Shown in pieces: positions 16,098 through 23,998 of a DNA stretch of 45,883 bases. A program made the position numbers and the translations under genes. Position 1 is the first letter of the stretch. Every line of letters begins with the position of its first letter. The stretch covers positions 1-45,883 of the forward strand of contig CANLCJ010000031.1 in the NCBI GenBank assembly GCA_947489085.1, read 5' to 3'. This DNA comes from an uncultured Flavobacteriaceae bacterium. Its GTDB lineage: Bacteria > Bacteroidota > Bacteroidia > Flavobacteriales > Flavobacteriaceae. Below the pieces are notes generated by a model. It saw only the letters and a program-made list of their open reading frames with translations. It did not search any database and was not told where the DNA came from.

Positions 16098-16757
16098 TTA
16101 ATGACCAGACTTAATGAGCTCTTCTGAGAAATTAGCCTTAAATCGTCTTAAACGAGGAATAGATACACCTCTGATATAAGGGTTGTTAGGATGCAATCTT
16201 TCATAGTTTTGGTGATAGTCTTCTCCTACCCAAAATTTTTGAAACGGATACACTTCTGCGGCTACAGTAATATTAAAAGCTTTAGCTACAGCTTCTTTTT
16301 TTTGTAAAATGATTTGTTTTTGCGCATCATTTTGATAAAATAAAATAGAACGGTACTGCGAACCTCTGTCTGGGCCTTGTCCATTAATTTGAGCGGGGTT
16401 TTGAGATGCAAAATAAGCTTCAACCAAAGTAGAAAAGCTAACAACCTCGGGGTCGTAGATAACTTCTACAGCTTCTGCATGCCCTGTGCGTCCTGTGTTG
16501 CTGGCATCGTAAGTTGGGTTTTTAGTGTGCCCACCAGAATATCCGTTTATAACTTCGTCTACACCTATAATACTCTCGTATATAGCTTCTACACACCAAA
16601 AACAACCACTGGCAAAATAAGCTCTTGCCTTACCATTTTTAATAGGAACTTCTACAGGCTTTGCAGTAATAACTTTTTCTTGTGTTTTGTTAGTTTGTGC
16701 TGTGTTTTGACAACTAAACAAACTCACCAAACCAATAAATAATACAATATTTTTCAT
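16098..16757 (-). CDS. msrA: Peptide methionine sulfoxide reductase MsrA, lipoprotein form
   Basis: 219 residues. A lipoprotein signal peptide ends at Cys16 (VSLFSC), followed by a linker and the MsrA domain from about residue 45. The catalytic Cys52 is in ASGCFWCVE. NGYSGGHTKNPTYD, GRTGHAEAV and GSQYRSILFY are family signatures. It reduces methionine-S-sulfoxide in proteins. The lipid anchor places it in the envelope, so it probably repairs periplasmic or outer-membrane proteins. It has its own terminator at 15949-15981 and is not part of the kynurenine operon. Confidence 0.95.
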   Translation of the reverse strand: MKNIVLFIGLVSLFSCQNTAQTNKTQEKVITAKPVEVPIKNGKARAYFASGCFWCVEAIYESIIGVDEVINGYSGGHTKNPTYDASNTGRTGHAEAVEVIYDPEVVSFSTLVEAYFASQNPAQINGQGPDRGSQYRSILFYQNDAQKQIILQKKEAVAKAFNITVAAEVYPFQKFWVGEDYHQNYERLHPNNPYIRGVSIPRLRRFKANFSEELIKSGH

Positions 16758-16840
16758 AATATAATTTTCTTCGTTAAAATAGACGAAAAAACGAGCAAAC
16801 CTTAACAGTTCTAAATCGATATAAATGCACGCTTTTTATC

Positions 16841-17392
16841 TTATGTGCGCTGTTGTGGGGGGTACTGCTCTAGTATTTTAGAAACAAATTCCTTAATACG
16901 CTCCTCTTTTTTTTCTACATTTTGGGTAAGGAAACCTGTACCTTTGCCTTGCCAGATAAGTTCTTTATTTGCAGAATTTACTAAATCTACAAATAACACG
17001 CCCTCTACACTGGTAGATACTGCTGGCTGTTGGTTAAACCCCCATGGACTAAAACCGTAAAACCCAAATCCGCCAAAACCACCAAACCCCCAAGGATTAC
17101 TGTATACATCTACACGTTGACTGGACTTTGTAAATATGCTTACCAAAATATCTGGATTTTCAGATTTAGCAAAACCTTTAGATACCAATTCAGCTTCTAT
17201 AGCTCGTAATATGCGACGCTTATCGATATCGTTAATTTCAGCTTTATCTATTCCCGTTTTAAAAAAGGCAAAGGTTTTTGGGGAATTGAAATCTGCGTTT
17301 TTGTCGTAATCTGCAGATACACGTACAGAAGAACATGACGCTAAAGCAATTAGTAAAAATGAGAGCGAAAGGGTGTTTAATACTTTTTTCAT
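16841..17392 (-). CDS. DUF4136-type lipoprotein
   Basis: 183 residues with a lipoprotein signal peptide (LIALASCSS, Cys20). The mature part begins VRVSADYDKNADFNSPKTF, the typical opening of DUF4136, and contains a Gly/Phe/Trp-rich loop (about 99-117) and a closing IWQGKGTGFL block. Function of the family is unknown. It is presumably anchored in the outer membrane. The start ATG is the only one giving the signal peptide. Confidence 0.8.
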   Translation of the reverse strand: MKKVLNTLSLSFLLIALASCSSVRVSADYDKNADFNSPKTFAFFKTGIDKAEINDIDKRRILRAIEAELVSKGFAKSENPDILVSIFTKSSQRVDVYSNPWGFGGFGGFGFYGFSPWGFNQQPAVSTSVEGVLFVDLVNSANKELIWQGKGTGFLTQNVEKKEERIKEFVSKILEQYPPQQRT

Positions 17393-17493
17393 GGCTATAA
17401 TGTGTTTTATACTTTAAATTAAAATAAATTAAAAAGAGCGCTAAGACAGTGTATAGTTTATAAAGTACTAATTATCAATAATCATACCATAAA

Positions 17494-17664
17494 CTATCCT
17501 TTTTTTTGCACTGAGTTGGTATTTTTGTTATAACCATACGGGCAGTGCCTGCAACCACTTTCGCAACAATACCCACGTTTTAAATGGTATTGTTCTGTAA
17601 AGCAACGGTAGCCTTCTGGTGTTAAATAGTAATCGCCTTCTTCTGCTGGAATGTTTGTTCTCAA
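17494..17664 (-). CDS. DUF5522-type cysteine-rich small protein (TTG start)
   Basis: 56 residues. The centre reads EGDYYLTPEGYRCFTEQYHL, then KRGYCCESGCRHCPYGY. The CC-x-x-GCRHCPY block is the signature of the small DUF5522 proteins common in Bacteroidota and suggests metal or Fe-S binding. No ATG precedes the conserved part in frame. TTG at 17664 is the only near start after an in-frame stop about eight codons upstream. A TACCTTTG box at 17716-17723 on the minus strand could be its -7 element, though the -33 element is poor. Function unknown. Confidence 0.75.
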   Translation of the reverse strand: MRTNIPAEEGDYYLTPEGYRCFTEQYHLKRGYCCESGCRHCPYGYNKNTNSVQKKG

Positions 17665-17759
17665 TGTTATGTGTTTTGTTTACCTGCGTTAAAGGCAGAT
17701 TCTAGGTGTGCTTTACAAAGGTAATGTAAATTGGATTGATTTTTGAAAGGTATGTGTGT

Positions 17760-18098
17760 ATGATAATAGTTTCAAGATTTTTAGTGCCAAAGGGTTATGT
17801 GGGTATTACATTGTATCCTTTAATTATTTTAAACGAAAGTTCTCTAAAAACTAACAAAGCAATTGTAAATCATGAAACGATACACTTGGTACAGCAAAAA
17901 GAACTTGGTGTGCTGGGGTTTTATATATGGTACGTATTAGAGTTTTTTGTGAAGTTGTTTTATTATAAAGATTGGAATTTAGCTTATAGAGCGATTTCTT
18001 TTGAAAGAGAAGCTTATGCTTGCGAGCGTGATTTGAAGTACCTAAATAATCGTAAAATTTGGAGCTTTTTAAAGTATATTCGCGGTAATGAACTTTAA
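17760..18098 (+). CDS. Small conserved protein with HExxH motif, putative miniature zinc peptidase
   Basis: 112 residues from the ATG at 17760, which has GAAAGG just upstream; a TTG at 17736 would add eight residues. It contains H38-E39-T-I-H42 in VNHETIHLVQQKEL, and 40 residues later FEREAY with E82, the spacing and context of a gluzincin third ligand. Between them is one hydrophobic helix (about 50-68). There is no signal peptide. It looks like a stripped-down M48/M56-like fold. I know of no function. It overlaps the next gene by 11 bases, so the two are translationally coupled. Confidence 0.65.
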   Translation: MIIVSRFLVPKGYVGITLYPLIILNESSLKTNKAIVNHETIHLVQQKELGVLGFYIWYVLEFFVKLFYYKDWNLAYRAISFEREAYACERDLKYLNNRKIWSFLKYIRGNEL

Positions 18099-18999
18099 TG
18101 TAGCGCATACCGAAAATCAAGAGGTAAAGTTGCCTTTTAAAACTAATATTACGTTAAAAGTAAAACGCGAAGATACTTTACACGCGTTTGTTTCTGGTAA
18201 TAAGTTTAGGAAATTAAAGTATAACTTTCTAAAAGCCAAAACAGAAGGTTTATCTGCAATTTTAACTTTTGGAGGCGCATTTTCTAACCATATAGCCGCT
18301 GTTGCTTATGCAGGACGTGTATTGGGGTTTAAAACTATAGGCGTAATAAGAGGGGAGGAGCTAGAGCATTTAGCACTTAATAGCACGTTGCAATTTGCCA
18401 AACAACAGGGAATGGAATTTAAATTTGTATCCAGAAATGTGTACCGAGAAAAAGAAAGTACGCTTTTTTTAAGTGCCTTAGCGGCAGAGTTTGGCGAGTT
18501 TTATTTGGTGCCAGAAGGCGGTACAAATGCTTTAGCGGTTAAGGGGTGTGAAGAGATTTTATCTAAAACAGATGTTGATTTTGATGTGCTATGTTGTGCT
18601 GTTGGTACTGGTGGCACTATTTCAGGAATTATAAACAGCGCAATGCCCCATCAGCAAGTTTTAGGTTTTCCAGCCTTGAAAGGTTCGTTTTTACATGAAG
18701 ATATTAGTAAATTTGCGGTAAAATCGAATTGGAAGTTAATAGATGCCTATCACTTTGGTGGTTATGCGAAGATAAATGCAGAGTTAGTTCACTTTATAAA
18801 TACATTTAAAAACACACAACACATTTTGTTAGATCCCGTTTATACTGGTAAAATGTTATATGGTATTTTCGATTTGATAAAAAACGGGTTTTTTCCAGAG
18901 CACTCTAAAATATTGGCAATGCACACAGGAGGCTTGCAAGGCATAGCGGGTATGAATGCCGTTTTAAAAAAGAAAAAATTACCCACAATAGAAATGTGA
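18088..18999 (+). CDS. PLP-dependent ACC deaminase / D-cysteine desulfhydrase-like enzyme
   Basis: 303 residues of the tryptophan synthase beta-like PLP fold. The Schiff-base lysine is probably in SGNKFRKLKYN (residues about 37-47). TFGGAFSNHIAA follows, then a phosphate-binding VGTGGTISG near 170. The family includes 1-aminocyclopropane-1-carboxylate deaminase and D-cysteine desulfhydrase; sequence alone does not settle the substrate, and the desulfhydrase activity is more usual for bacterial members without plant contact. It overlaps both neighbours (11 and 4 bases) in an operon ending with hemL. Confidence 0.85.
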   Translation: MNFNVAHTENQEVKLPFKTNITLKVKREDTLHAFVSGNKFRKLKYNFLKAKTEGLSAILTFGGAFSNHIAAVAYAGRVLGFKTIGVIRGEELEHLALNSTLQFAKQQGMEFKFVSRNVYREKESTLFLSALAAEFGEFYLVPEGGTNALAVKGCEEILSKTDVDFDVLCCAVGTGGTISGIINSAMPHQQVLGFPALKGSFLHEDISKFAVKSNWKLIDAYHFGGYAKINAELVHFINTFKNTQHILLDPVYTGKMLYGIFDLIKNGFFPEHSKILAMHTGGLQGIAGMNAVLKKKKLPTIEM

Positions 19000-19802
19000 T
19001 GAAACGAATAGTAATAGTATTTATTTTGGCCGCCTTGGCGTTTAGCTGCGGTTCTAAAAAACAAATTATAACCAAAAAGCGCACTACAAAACCACCTACC
19101 AAGGTTGTTATAAAAAGAGAAACGCCAACACGTACAACGGCTCCTAAACCGATTACAACTGTTGTTTTGAGTGATACCGAAGCTTACATTGCGCAATACA
19201 AGGAAGTCGCTAAAAAAGAAATGACATTGTATAAAATACCTGCAAGTATAACACTTGCGCAAGGTATTTTAGAGTCTGCATCTGGTAAAGGGAGGCTTTC
19301 TGTTAAAGCAAATAATCATTTTGGTATTAAATGCCACAATTGGTCTGGTGGAAGAATTTATCATGACGATGATAAAAAAGGTGAGTGTTTTAGAAAATAC
19401 AACAATGCCAAATATTCATTTAGAGATCACTCTGTATTTTTAAGTGGAAGAAAGCGCTACGCGTCTCTTTTCGATTTAAGGCCAGATGATTATAAAGGAT
19501 GGGCTACAGGTTTAAGAGCCGCAGGATATGCCACAGATAAAAGGTACCCTCAAAAACTGATAAGCTTGATAGAGCGTTACCAGTTGTACAACTATGATGC
19601 TGCCGTTTTAGGAAAACCAACTTCAAGTCGAGTGCCACAGCAGCCCAATTCTACGCAAAATGGTATTGTTCATGTAGTAAAAAAAGGCGATACATTATAT
19701 GCATTGTCTAAGTACTACCAAACTACAGTTAAAAACATACAAAAGTTAAATAATATAGATGGTACTGCATTGGCTTTAGGGCAGATACTTAAAATAAAAT
19801 AG
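18996..19802 (+). CDS. Peptidoglycan N-acetylglucosaminidase with LysM, lipoprotein
   Basis: 268 residues. A lipoprotein signal peptide ([10 protein letters not shown]) precedes a basic Lys/Thr/Pro-rich linker (about 23-55). The glucosaminidase domain (about 60-195) contains [13 protein letters not shown] with the catalytic Glu, then NNHFGIKCH and [11 protein letters not shown] LysM domain closes the protein ([16 protein letters not shown]…). It is expected to cleave the glycan strands of peptidoglycan from an envelope anchor. The ATG overlaps the previous stop by four bases. Confidence 0.92.
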   Translation: MMKRIVIVFILAALAFSCGSKKQIITKKRTTKPPTKVVIKRETPTRTTAPKPITTVVLSDTEAYIAQYKEVAKKEMTLYKIPASITLAQGILESASGKGRLSVKANNHFGIKCHNWSGGRIYHDDDKKGECFRKYNNAKYSFRDHSVFLSGRKRYASLFDLRPDDYKGWATGLRAAGYATDKRYPQKLISLIERYQLYNYDAAVLGKPTSSRVPQQPNSTQNGIVHVVKKGDTLYALSKYYQTTVKNIQKLNNIDGTALALGQILKIK

Positions 19803-19809
19803 AATACAA

Positions 19810-21096
19810 ATGATATACAAACGCAGTAGTGCATTATTTGCAGAGGCAGAACAAGTAATTCCTGGAGGTGTAAATTCTCCTGTAAGAGCATTTAAAGGTG
19901 TTGGAGGTACACCAATATTTGTAAAAGAAGCTAAGGGTGCGTATTTGTATGATGAAGATGGTAACCGCCTTATAGATTACATAAACTCTTGGGGGCCTAT
20001 GATTTTAGGTCATGCATACAAACCAGTAGTTGATGCAGTTGTAGAGAAAGCACAAAAAGGGACTTCTTTTGGTATGCCTACGCAAATTGAAACTGAAATA
20101 GCTCAAATGGCTGTTAATATGGTGCCGAATATCGATAAAATTCGTTTTGTTAATTCGGGTACAGAGGCTTGTATGAGTGCCATACGTTTGGCAAGAGGGT
20201 ATACGGGAAAGGATAAAATTATAAAATTTGCGGGTTGTTACCACGGACATTCCGATTCCTTTTTAATTCAAGCGGGTAGTGGAGCTAGTACTTTTGGAAC
20301 TCCAAATAGTCCTGGTGTTACCCAAGGTACTGCTAAGGATACTTTATTGGCCACTTATAACGATATTTCTAGCGTTAATGCTTTAATAGCTGCAAATAAA
20401 GATGAAATAGCATGTATTATTGTGGAGCCTGTTGCAGGAAATATGGGATGTATTCCGCCTAAAAATAATTTTTTAGAAGCCTTAAGAACTGTATGTGATG
20501 CTAATGGCATTTTATTGGTTTTTGATGAGGTAATGACGGGGTTTAGACTGGCCAAAGGTGGGGCTCAAGAATTGTATGGCGTTTATGGCGATATTGTATG
20601 CTTTGGTAAAGTAATTGGAGGCGGTCTGCCAGTGGGTGCTTTTGGAGCTCGCCACGAAATTATGAATTATTTAGCCCCTCTAGGGCCTGTTTACCAAGCG
20701 GGAACACTTAGTGGAAACCCTTTAGCCATGGCAGCCGGGTTGGCCATGCTAACAAGTTTAAATACAGACGAAGGTATTTTTGAACGCTTAGCTGAAAAAA
20801 CCAAATACTTGCATGAGGGCATGTCTAAGGTTTTAGAAGCAAACAATGTTGTACACACCATTAATCGGGTTGGTTCTATGATATCTGTGCATTTTGCAGA
20901 AGAAGCGGTTAACGATTTTGAAGGTTCTGCTAAAGGAAATAACGATACGTTTAAAGCATTTTTTCATGGCATGTTACATGAAGGGGTTTACATAGCGCCT
21001 AGTGCTTTCGAAACGTGGTTTATTACAGACGCTTTGAGTTACGAAGATTTAGATTTTACAATTAAAGCTATAGATACAGTGTCTAAGCAATTATAA
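19810..21096 (+). CDS. hemL: Glutamate-1-semialdehyde 2,1-aminomutase
   Basis: 428 residues, the usual length. It makes 5-aminolevulinate from glutamate-1-semialdehyde in haem synthesis by the C5 route. Class III aminotransferase motifs are clear: [11 protein letters not shown] at the start, [25 protein letters not shown], and the PLP lysine in [16 protein letters not shown]. It is the last gene of its operon, seven bases after the glucosaminidase gene, and is followed by a strong terminator. Confidence 0.97.
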   Translation: MIYKRSSALFAEAEQVIPGGVNSPVRAFKGVGGTPIFVKEAKGAYLYDEDGNRLIDYINSWGPMILGHAYKPVVDAVVEKAQKGTSFGMPTQIETEIAQMAVNMVPNIDKIRFVNSGTEACMSAIRLARGYTGKDKIIKFAGCYHGHSDSFLIQAGSGASTFGTPNSPGVTQGTAKDTLLATYNDISSVNALIAANKDEIACIIVEPVAGNMGCIPPKNNFLEALRTVCDANGILLVFDEVMTGFRLAKGGAQELYGVYGDIVCFGKVIGGGLPVGAFGARHEIMNYLAPLGPVYQAGTLSGNPLAMAAGLAMLTSLNTDEGIFERLAEKTKYLHEGMSKVLEANNVVHTINRVGSMISVHFAEEAVNDFEGSAKGNNDTFKAFFHGMLHEGVYIAPSAFETWFITDALSYEDLDFTIKAIDTVSKQL

Positions 21097-21107
21097 GTTA
21101 TAAAAAG

Positions 21108-21134
21108 GCCTCCGTTAAGGAGGCACTTTCTTTT
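21108..21134 (+). terminator. Terminator of the hemL operon
   Basis: GCCTCC at 21108-21113 pairs with GGAGGC at 21119-21124 around loop GTTAA, followed by ACTTTCTTTTT. It starts 12 bases after the hemL stop. Confidence 0.9.
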
Positions 21135-21169
21135 TAACTAAAAAAATCACTACATCAAATTAATTAAAC

Positions 21170-21619
21170 TTAAGCTCTGTGCTTTGCGCGATGCTTTTTA
21201 TCAGCGCCATGTCTAGCCTTAGCATATCTTCTGGTTTGCATTTTATCCCATTTTGTATACTGTTCTTTATTTAATATTTTTTTCACCTCTGCTTTCATGG
21301 CTATTTTATGGTCTAGCTTACGTTTTATAATTTCAACACGCTCTGCTTTAGATGGTTTTTGGCCTTCACCATTTTCTTTTTTGGCTTTACGTGTTTCCAT
21401 ACGTGCTTTACGTTTCTTAGCATTCTCTAAAACTAAACTGTAAATTGCGTCTTGTTGAGACGCAGTAAGGTCTAAAGCCAGAGTCATTTTTTTAGTTTTT
21501 ATGGAGGCGTAGTCTTCAGGATTTAAATGCATACCTTTTTTTTCTTTGTGGTGAGGTTGTGCAGTTACCATTTGAAGAGATAGTATAGTTATGGCGGCAA
21601 TCATTAATTTTTTCATCAT
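21170..21619 (-). CDS. Small basic Spy/CpxP-like periplasmic protein
   Basis: 149 residues from the ATG at 21619, which gives a clean signal peptide (MMKKLMIAAITILSLQMVTA) cut before QPHHK. The mature protein is helical, very basic and rich in Lys, Arg and Ala. It contains LDLTASQQDAIY and LNKEQYTKWDKMQ, the paired Leu-Thr-x-x-Gln-type motifs of Spy/CpxP-like and related flavobacterial periplasmic proteins. A chaperone or metal-response role is possible by analogy only. It converges with hemL. Confidence 0.65.
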   Translation of the reverse strand: MMKKLMIAAITILSLQMVTAQPHHKEKKGMHLNPEDYASIKTKKMTLALDLTASQQDAIYSLVLENAKKRKARMETRKAKKENGEGQKPSKAERVEIIKRKLDHKIAMKAEVKKILNKEQYTKWDKMQTRRYAKARHGADKKHRAKHRA

Positions 21620-21735
21620 ATTTAATTTAAAGTTTACAGTATTAAGACCTATTAAATGCAATAGGGTTTAATCTGTATTGAAGTTTATTCTGCATTTAAC
21701 AGAATATTAATAATAGAAAAGTGTTTAGTATAGTG

Positions 21736-23220
21736 CTATTTTCTGGTTATCATCTCTAGTGTGGTACGGTATAAAGGTGTTTTATACATTTTAGATTTCA
21801 ACCAGGCATAAAAACTCATAACAAAGATATCCTCTTGCTCTGAGGTTTTATAGTTAAAAGAAGTCTCTACCTTGGCTATAAACGCTGGCGAAGTAACTGT
21901 TTCTGGCGCATCAAAATATACTTTTACGAGTTCTAAAAATGTTATAGCACGTTGCTCTTTTATAGATTTTAAATAATTGTAATAATTGCGTTTAAAGCTT
22001 AATAGGCGTGATGCTACCACATCTATATTACCAAGTTCTATATGTAACAAGATTTCGATAAGGTGTTTTTTTATAACCCATTCTATGCCCATTTTTTCGA
22101 TGTACCATTTATCGCTGTGGTATAGTTTGGCAGATACTTGCAATGCAGCTTTTAGATTGTTATTTTGAAATAGAAACATGGCCAAACTCAATCTTAAATT
22201 TAATTTAGAAATCACGTCTATATGAGTGGTCTTTACAAGTTGCTTTACGTGCAAAATGGCAGCCTCTTGCTGGTTGCTGTAGTTTAAATTTAAAGCAAAT
22301 AGCAAACCGTATTTAAGCTTAAAAACATTAAAGTATTTGGTATTGTATTTAAGCATTAAGCGGTGCATCTCCTCTAAATATAATTTAGAGGTATCGAACT
22401 TTTTGTTTCTAAATAATGTATAAGCAATAAGATACAGTACTTCTATATGGTAATAAGGTTGTTCTGCTTTAGTTTTACTAATAATATCTTGGTATGTGGA
22501 AATTAAAAAGGACTCTATATTTAAATAATCCTTAGTTGCAAATGCAGAGGTGCTTGCAATACTGCTAATTTGGTACAGTGCTTTAAATGACAACTGATTG
22601 ATAATATCTGTATGAAATGTTTTTAGTGTTTTAGTAAATAGTGTTTGAAAGTTTAGGCTTGTATTATTTGCCAATTCATACTGCATTTTAGCATAAACAA
22701 TGTTAAGCTCGTCTTCTAGCAAATGTTTGGCCTTATTACTGTTATAGGTTTCTATTAATACGTTTAAATCTAAATCAGGTAAGTTATGTGCAAATTGTAC
22801 TTGCGTATTGTAAATTTCGTTTAATAAAGCAAAAAGCTGGTGTTCCTGGGCAATTGCTTCTGCTTTATTTAAAATTTTATAGGCGGTCTTGTAGTGCTTG
22901 TTTTGCAAATAAGAGCGTGCTGCCAAAAGATATTTAATAACGTCCATTTGTATGGAACTTTCGTTTTGTAAACTCGAATTTGCCGAAAAATGTATTATGG
23001 ATTTAAAAAGACGTTTACGAAGCGCATGGTAAGCTTGAGATTTTTTAGTGCCGTAAAGGGTCATGCAAACATCGGTTGTGCTTAAATTTTCGTTTAAGAG
23101 TAGTTTAAATAGCGCAATGTTTTTGGTGTCCTTTCTTTTGTTCTGTTTTTTTAAATAGGCAATAAAATCCTGCTGTTGTTCTTTCGAAAATGTAGCTATT
23201 ATTTGTTTGATGTTATTCAT
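21736..23220 (-). CDS. Unknown helical-repeat protein
   Basis: 494 residues, cytoplasmic, with no signal peptide or membrane segment. It is almost wholly alpha-helical, with TPR-like helical pairs through the body (for example AARSYLQNKHYKTAYKILNK at about 95-114). The N-terminal 80 residues (FSKEQQQDFIAYLKKQN, then LSTTDVCMTLYGTKKSQAYH) look like a separate small helical domain, perhaps helix-turn-helix-like. I do not recognise a family with known function. It is divergent from the YiaA-type gene. An adaptor or regulatory scaffold is a guess. Confidence 0.7.
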   Translation of the reverse strand: MNNIKQIIATFSKEQQQDFIAYLKKQNKRKDTKNIALFKLLLNENLSTTDVCMTLYGTKKSQAYHALRKRLFKSIIHFSANSSLQNESSIQMDVIKYLLAARSYLQNKHYKTAYKILNKAEAIAQEHQLFALLNEIYNTQVQFAHNLPDLDLNVLIETYNSNKAKHLLEDELNIVYAKMQYELANNTSLNFQTLFTKTLKTFHTDIINQLSFKALYQISSIASTSAFATKDYLNIESFLISTYQDIISKTKAEQPYYHIEVLYLIAYTLFRNKKFDTSKLYLEEMHRLMLKYNTKYFNVFKLKYGLLFALNLNYSNQQEAAILHVKQLVKTTHIDVISKLNLRLSLAMFLFQNNNLKAALQVSAKLYHSDKWYIEKMGIEWVIKKHLIEILLHIELGNIDVVASRLLSFKRNYYNYLKSIKEQRAITFLELVKVYFDAPETVTSPAFIAKVETSFNYKTSEQEDIFVMSFYAWLKSKMYKTPLYRTTLEMITRK

Positions 23221-23369
23221 TTATCGTCATTAAAAACTATTAAATTTCAGTAAATATAATAGTTTTAGGTGTTTTATATGATTTTATATCGTCAGTTTCA
23301 TGAAAACATTGTATGTTTAAGATAGTTTTATTGTTGCAGTTTTGCCATGTAATCATTAAAACACTAATT

Positions 23370-23855
23370 ATGAATTATCAAACATCAGTTTCCTTAGAGG
23401 AAGACGTAAAAAAGAATAACAAGAACAAAAAGTATAAAGTATTCGACCAGAAACCTACTGCAGCATTTGTTGGCGCGTCTTGGTCTGCACTTTTAGTAGG
23501 AATGGTATCGTATTGTATAGGTTTATGGAATGCAGAGATGTTACTTAATGAAAAGGGCTACTATTTTACAATATTGTTATTTGGGTTGTTCTCTGTTATT
23601 TCTGTGCAAAAAGCAGTTAGAGATAAAATGGAAGACGTACCCGTAACAGACATGTATTATAGTATAAGTTGGTTTACCACCATTGCAGCCATTGTACTTT
23701 TAATAGTTGGGCTATGGAATGCAGACCTATTGCTTAGTGAAAAGGGGTTTTATGCCATGTCTTTTTTGCTTAGCCTTTTTGCTGCGATAGCCGTACAGAA
23801 AAACACTAGGGATATTCAATATATAGAGCGAAATTCTGAAGATGCTACAAAATAG
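23370..23855 (+). CDS. YiaA/YiaB two-helix-domain membrane protein
   Basis: 161 residues from the ATG at 23370 ([12 protein letters not shown]); a farther ATG at 23313 would add a hydrophobic, poorly placed extension. It holds two tandem repeats, each a helix pair: [19 protein letters not shown] and [20 protein letters not shown], each followed by a conserved LWNAxxLLxEKGxY and a second helix ending in VQK. This is the YiaA family pattern. It is a cytoplasmic membrane protein of unknown function, followed by a strong terminator. Confidence 0.88.
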   Translation: MNYQTSVSLEEDVKKNNKNKKYKVFDQKPTAAFVGASWSALLVGMVSYCIGLWNAEMLLNEKGYYFTILLFGLFSVISVQKAVRDKMEDVPVTDMYYSISWFTTIAAIVLLIVGLWNADLLLSEKGFYAMSFLLSLFAAIAVQKNTRDIQYIERNSEDATK

Positions 23856-23924
23856 CAGAAATTTAAAAAATCAAAACAAAACACGGCGTATAGTTTTGAT
23901 GATTGGTTAAATAAACTTTAACCA

Positions 23925-23959
23925 AAAAGCCTCGCAATTGTATTAATTGTGAGGCTTTT
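23925..23959. terminator. Bidirectional terminator
   Basis: A 15-bp stem with one G-T pair: AAAAGCCTCGCAATT at 23925-23939 and its complement at 23945-23959, with loop GTATT. T-runs or A-runs on both sides let it serve the plus-strand YiaA-type gene and the minus-strand gene ending at 23999. Confidence 0.9.
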
Positions 23960-23998
23960 AAACTTCTATTTTTATGGCATTTTAATACTGGTAAGTCA

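Noticed and set aside
18840-19262. Minus-strand 140-codon frame
   Set aside because: It is antisense to the junction of two well-supported genes, and its Phe/Cys-rich composition is typical of shadow frames.
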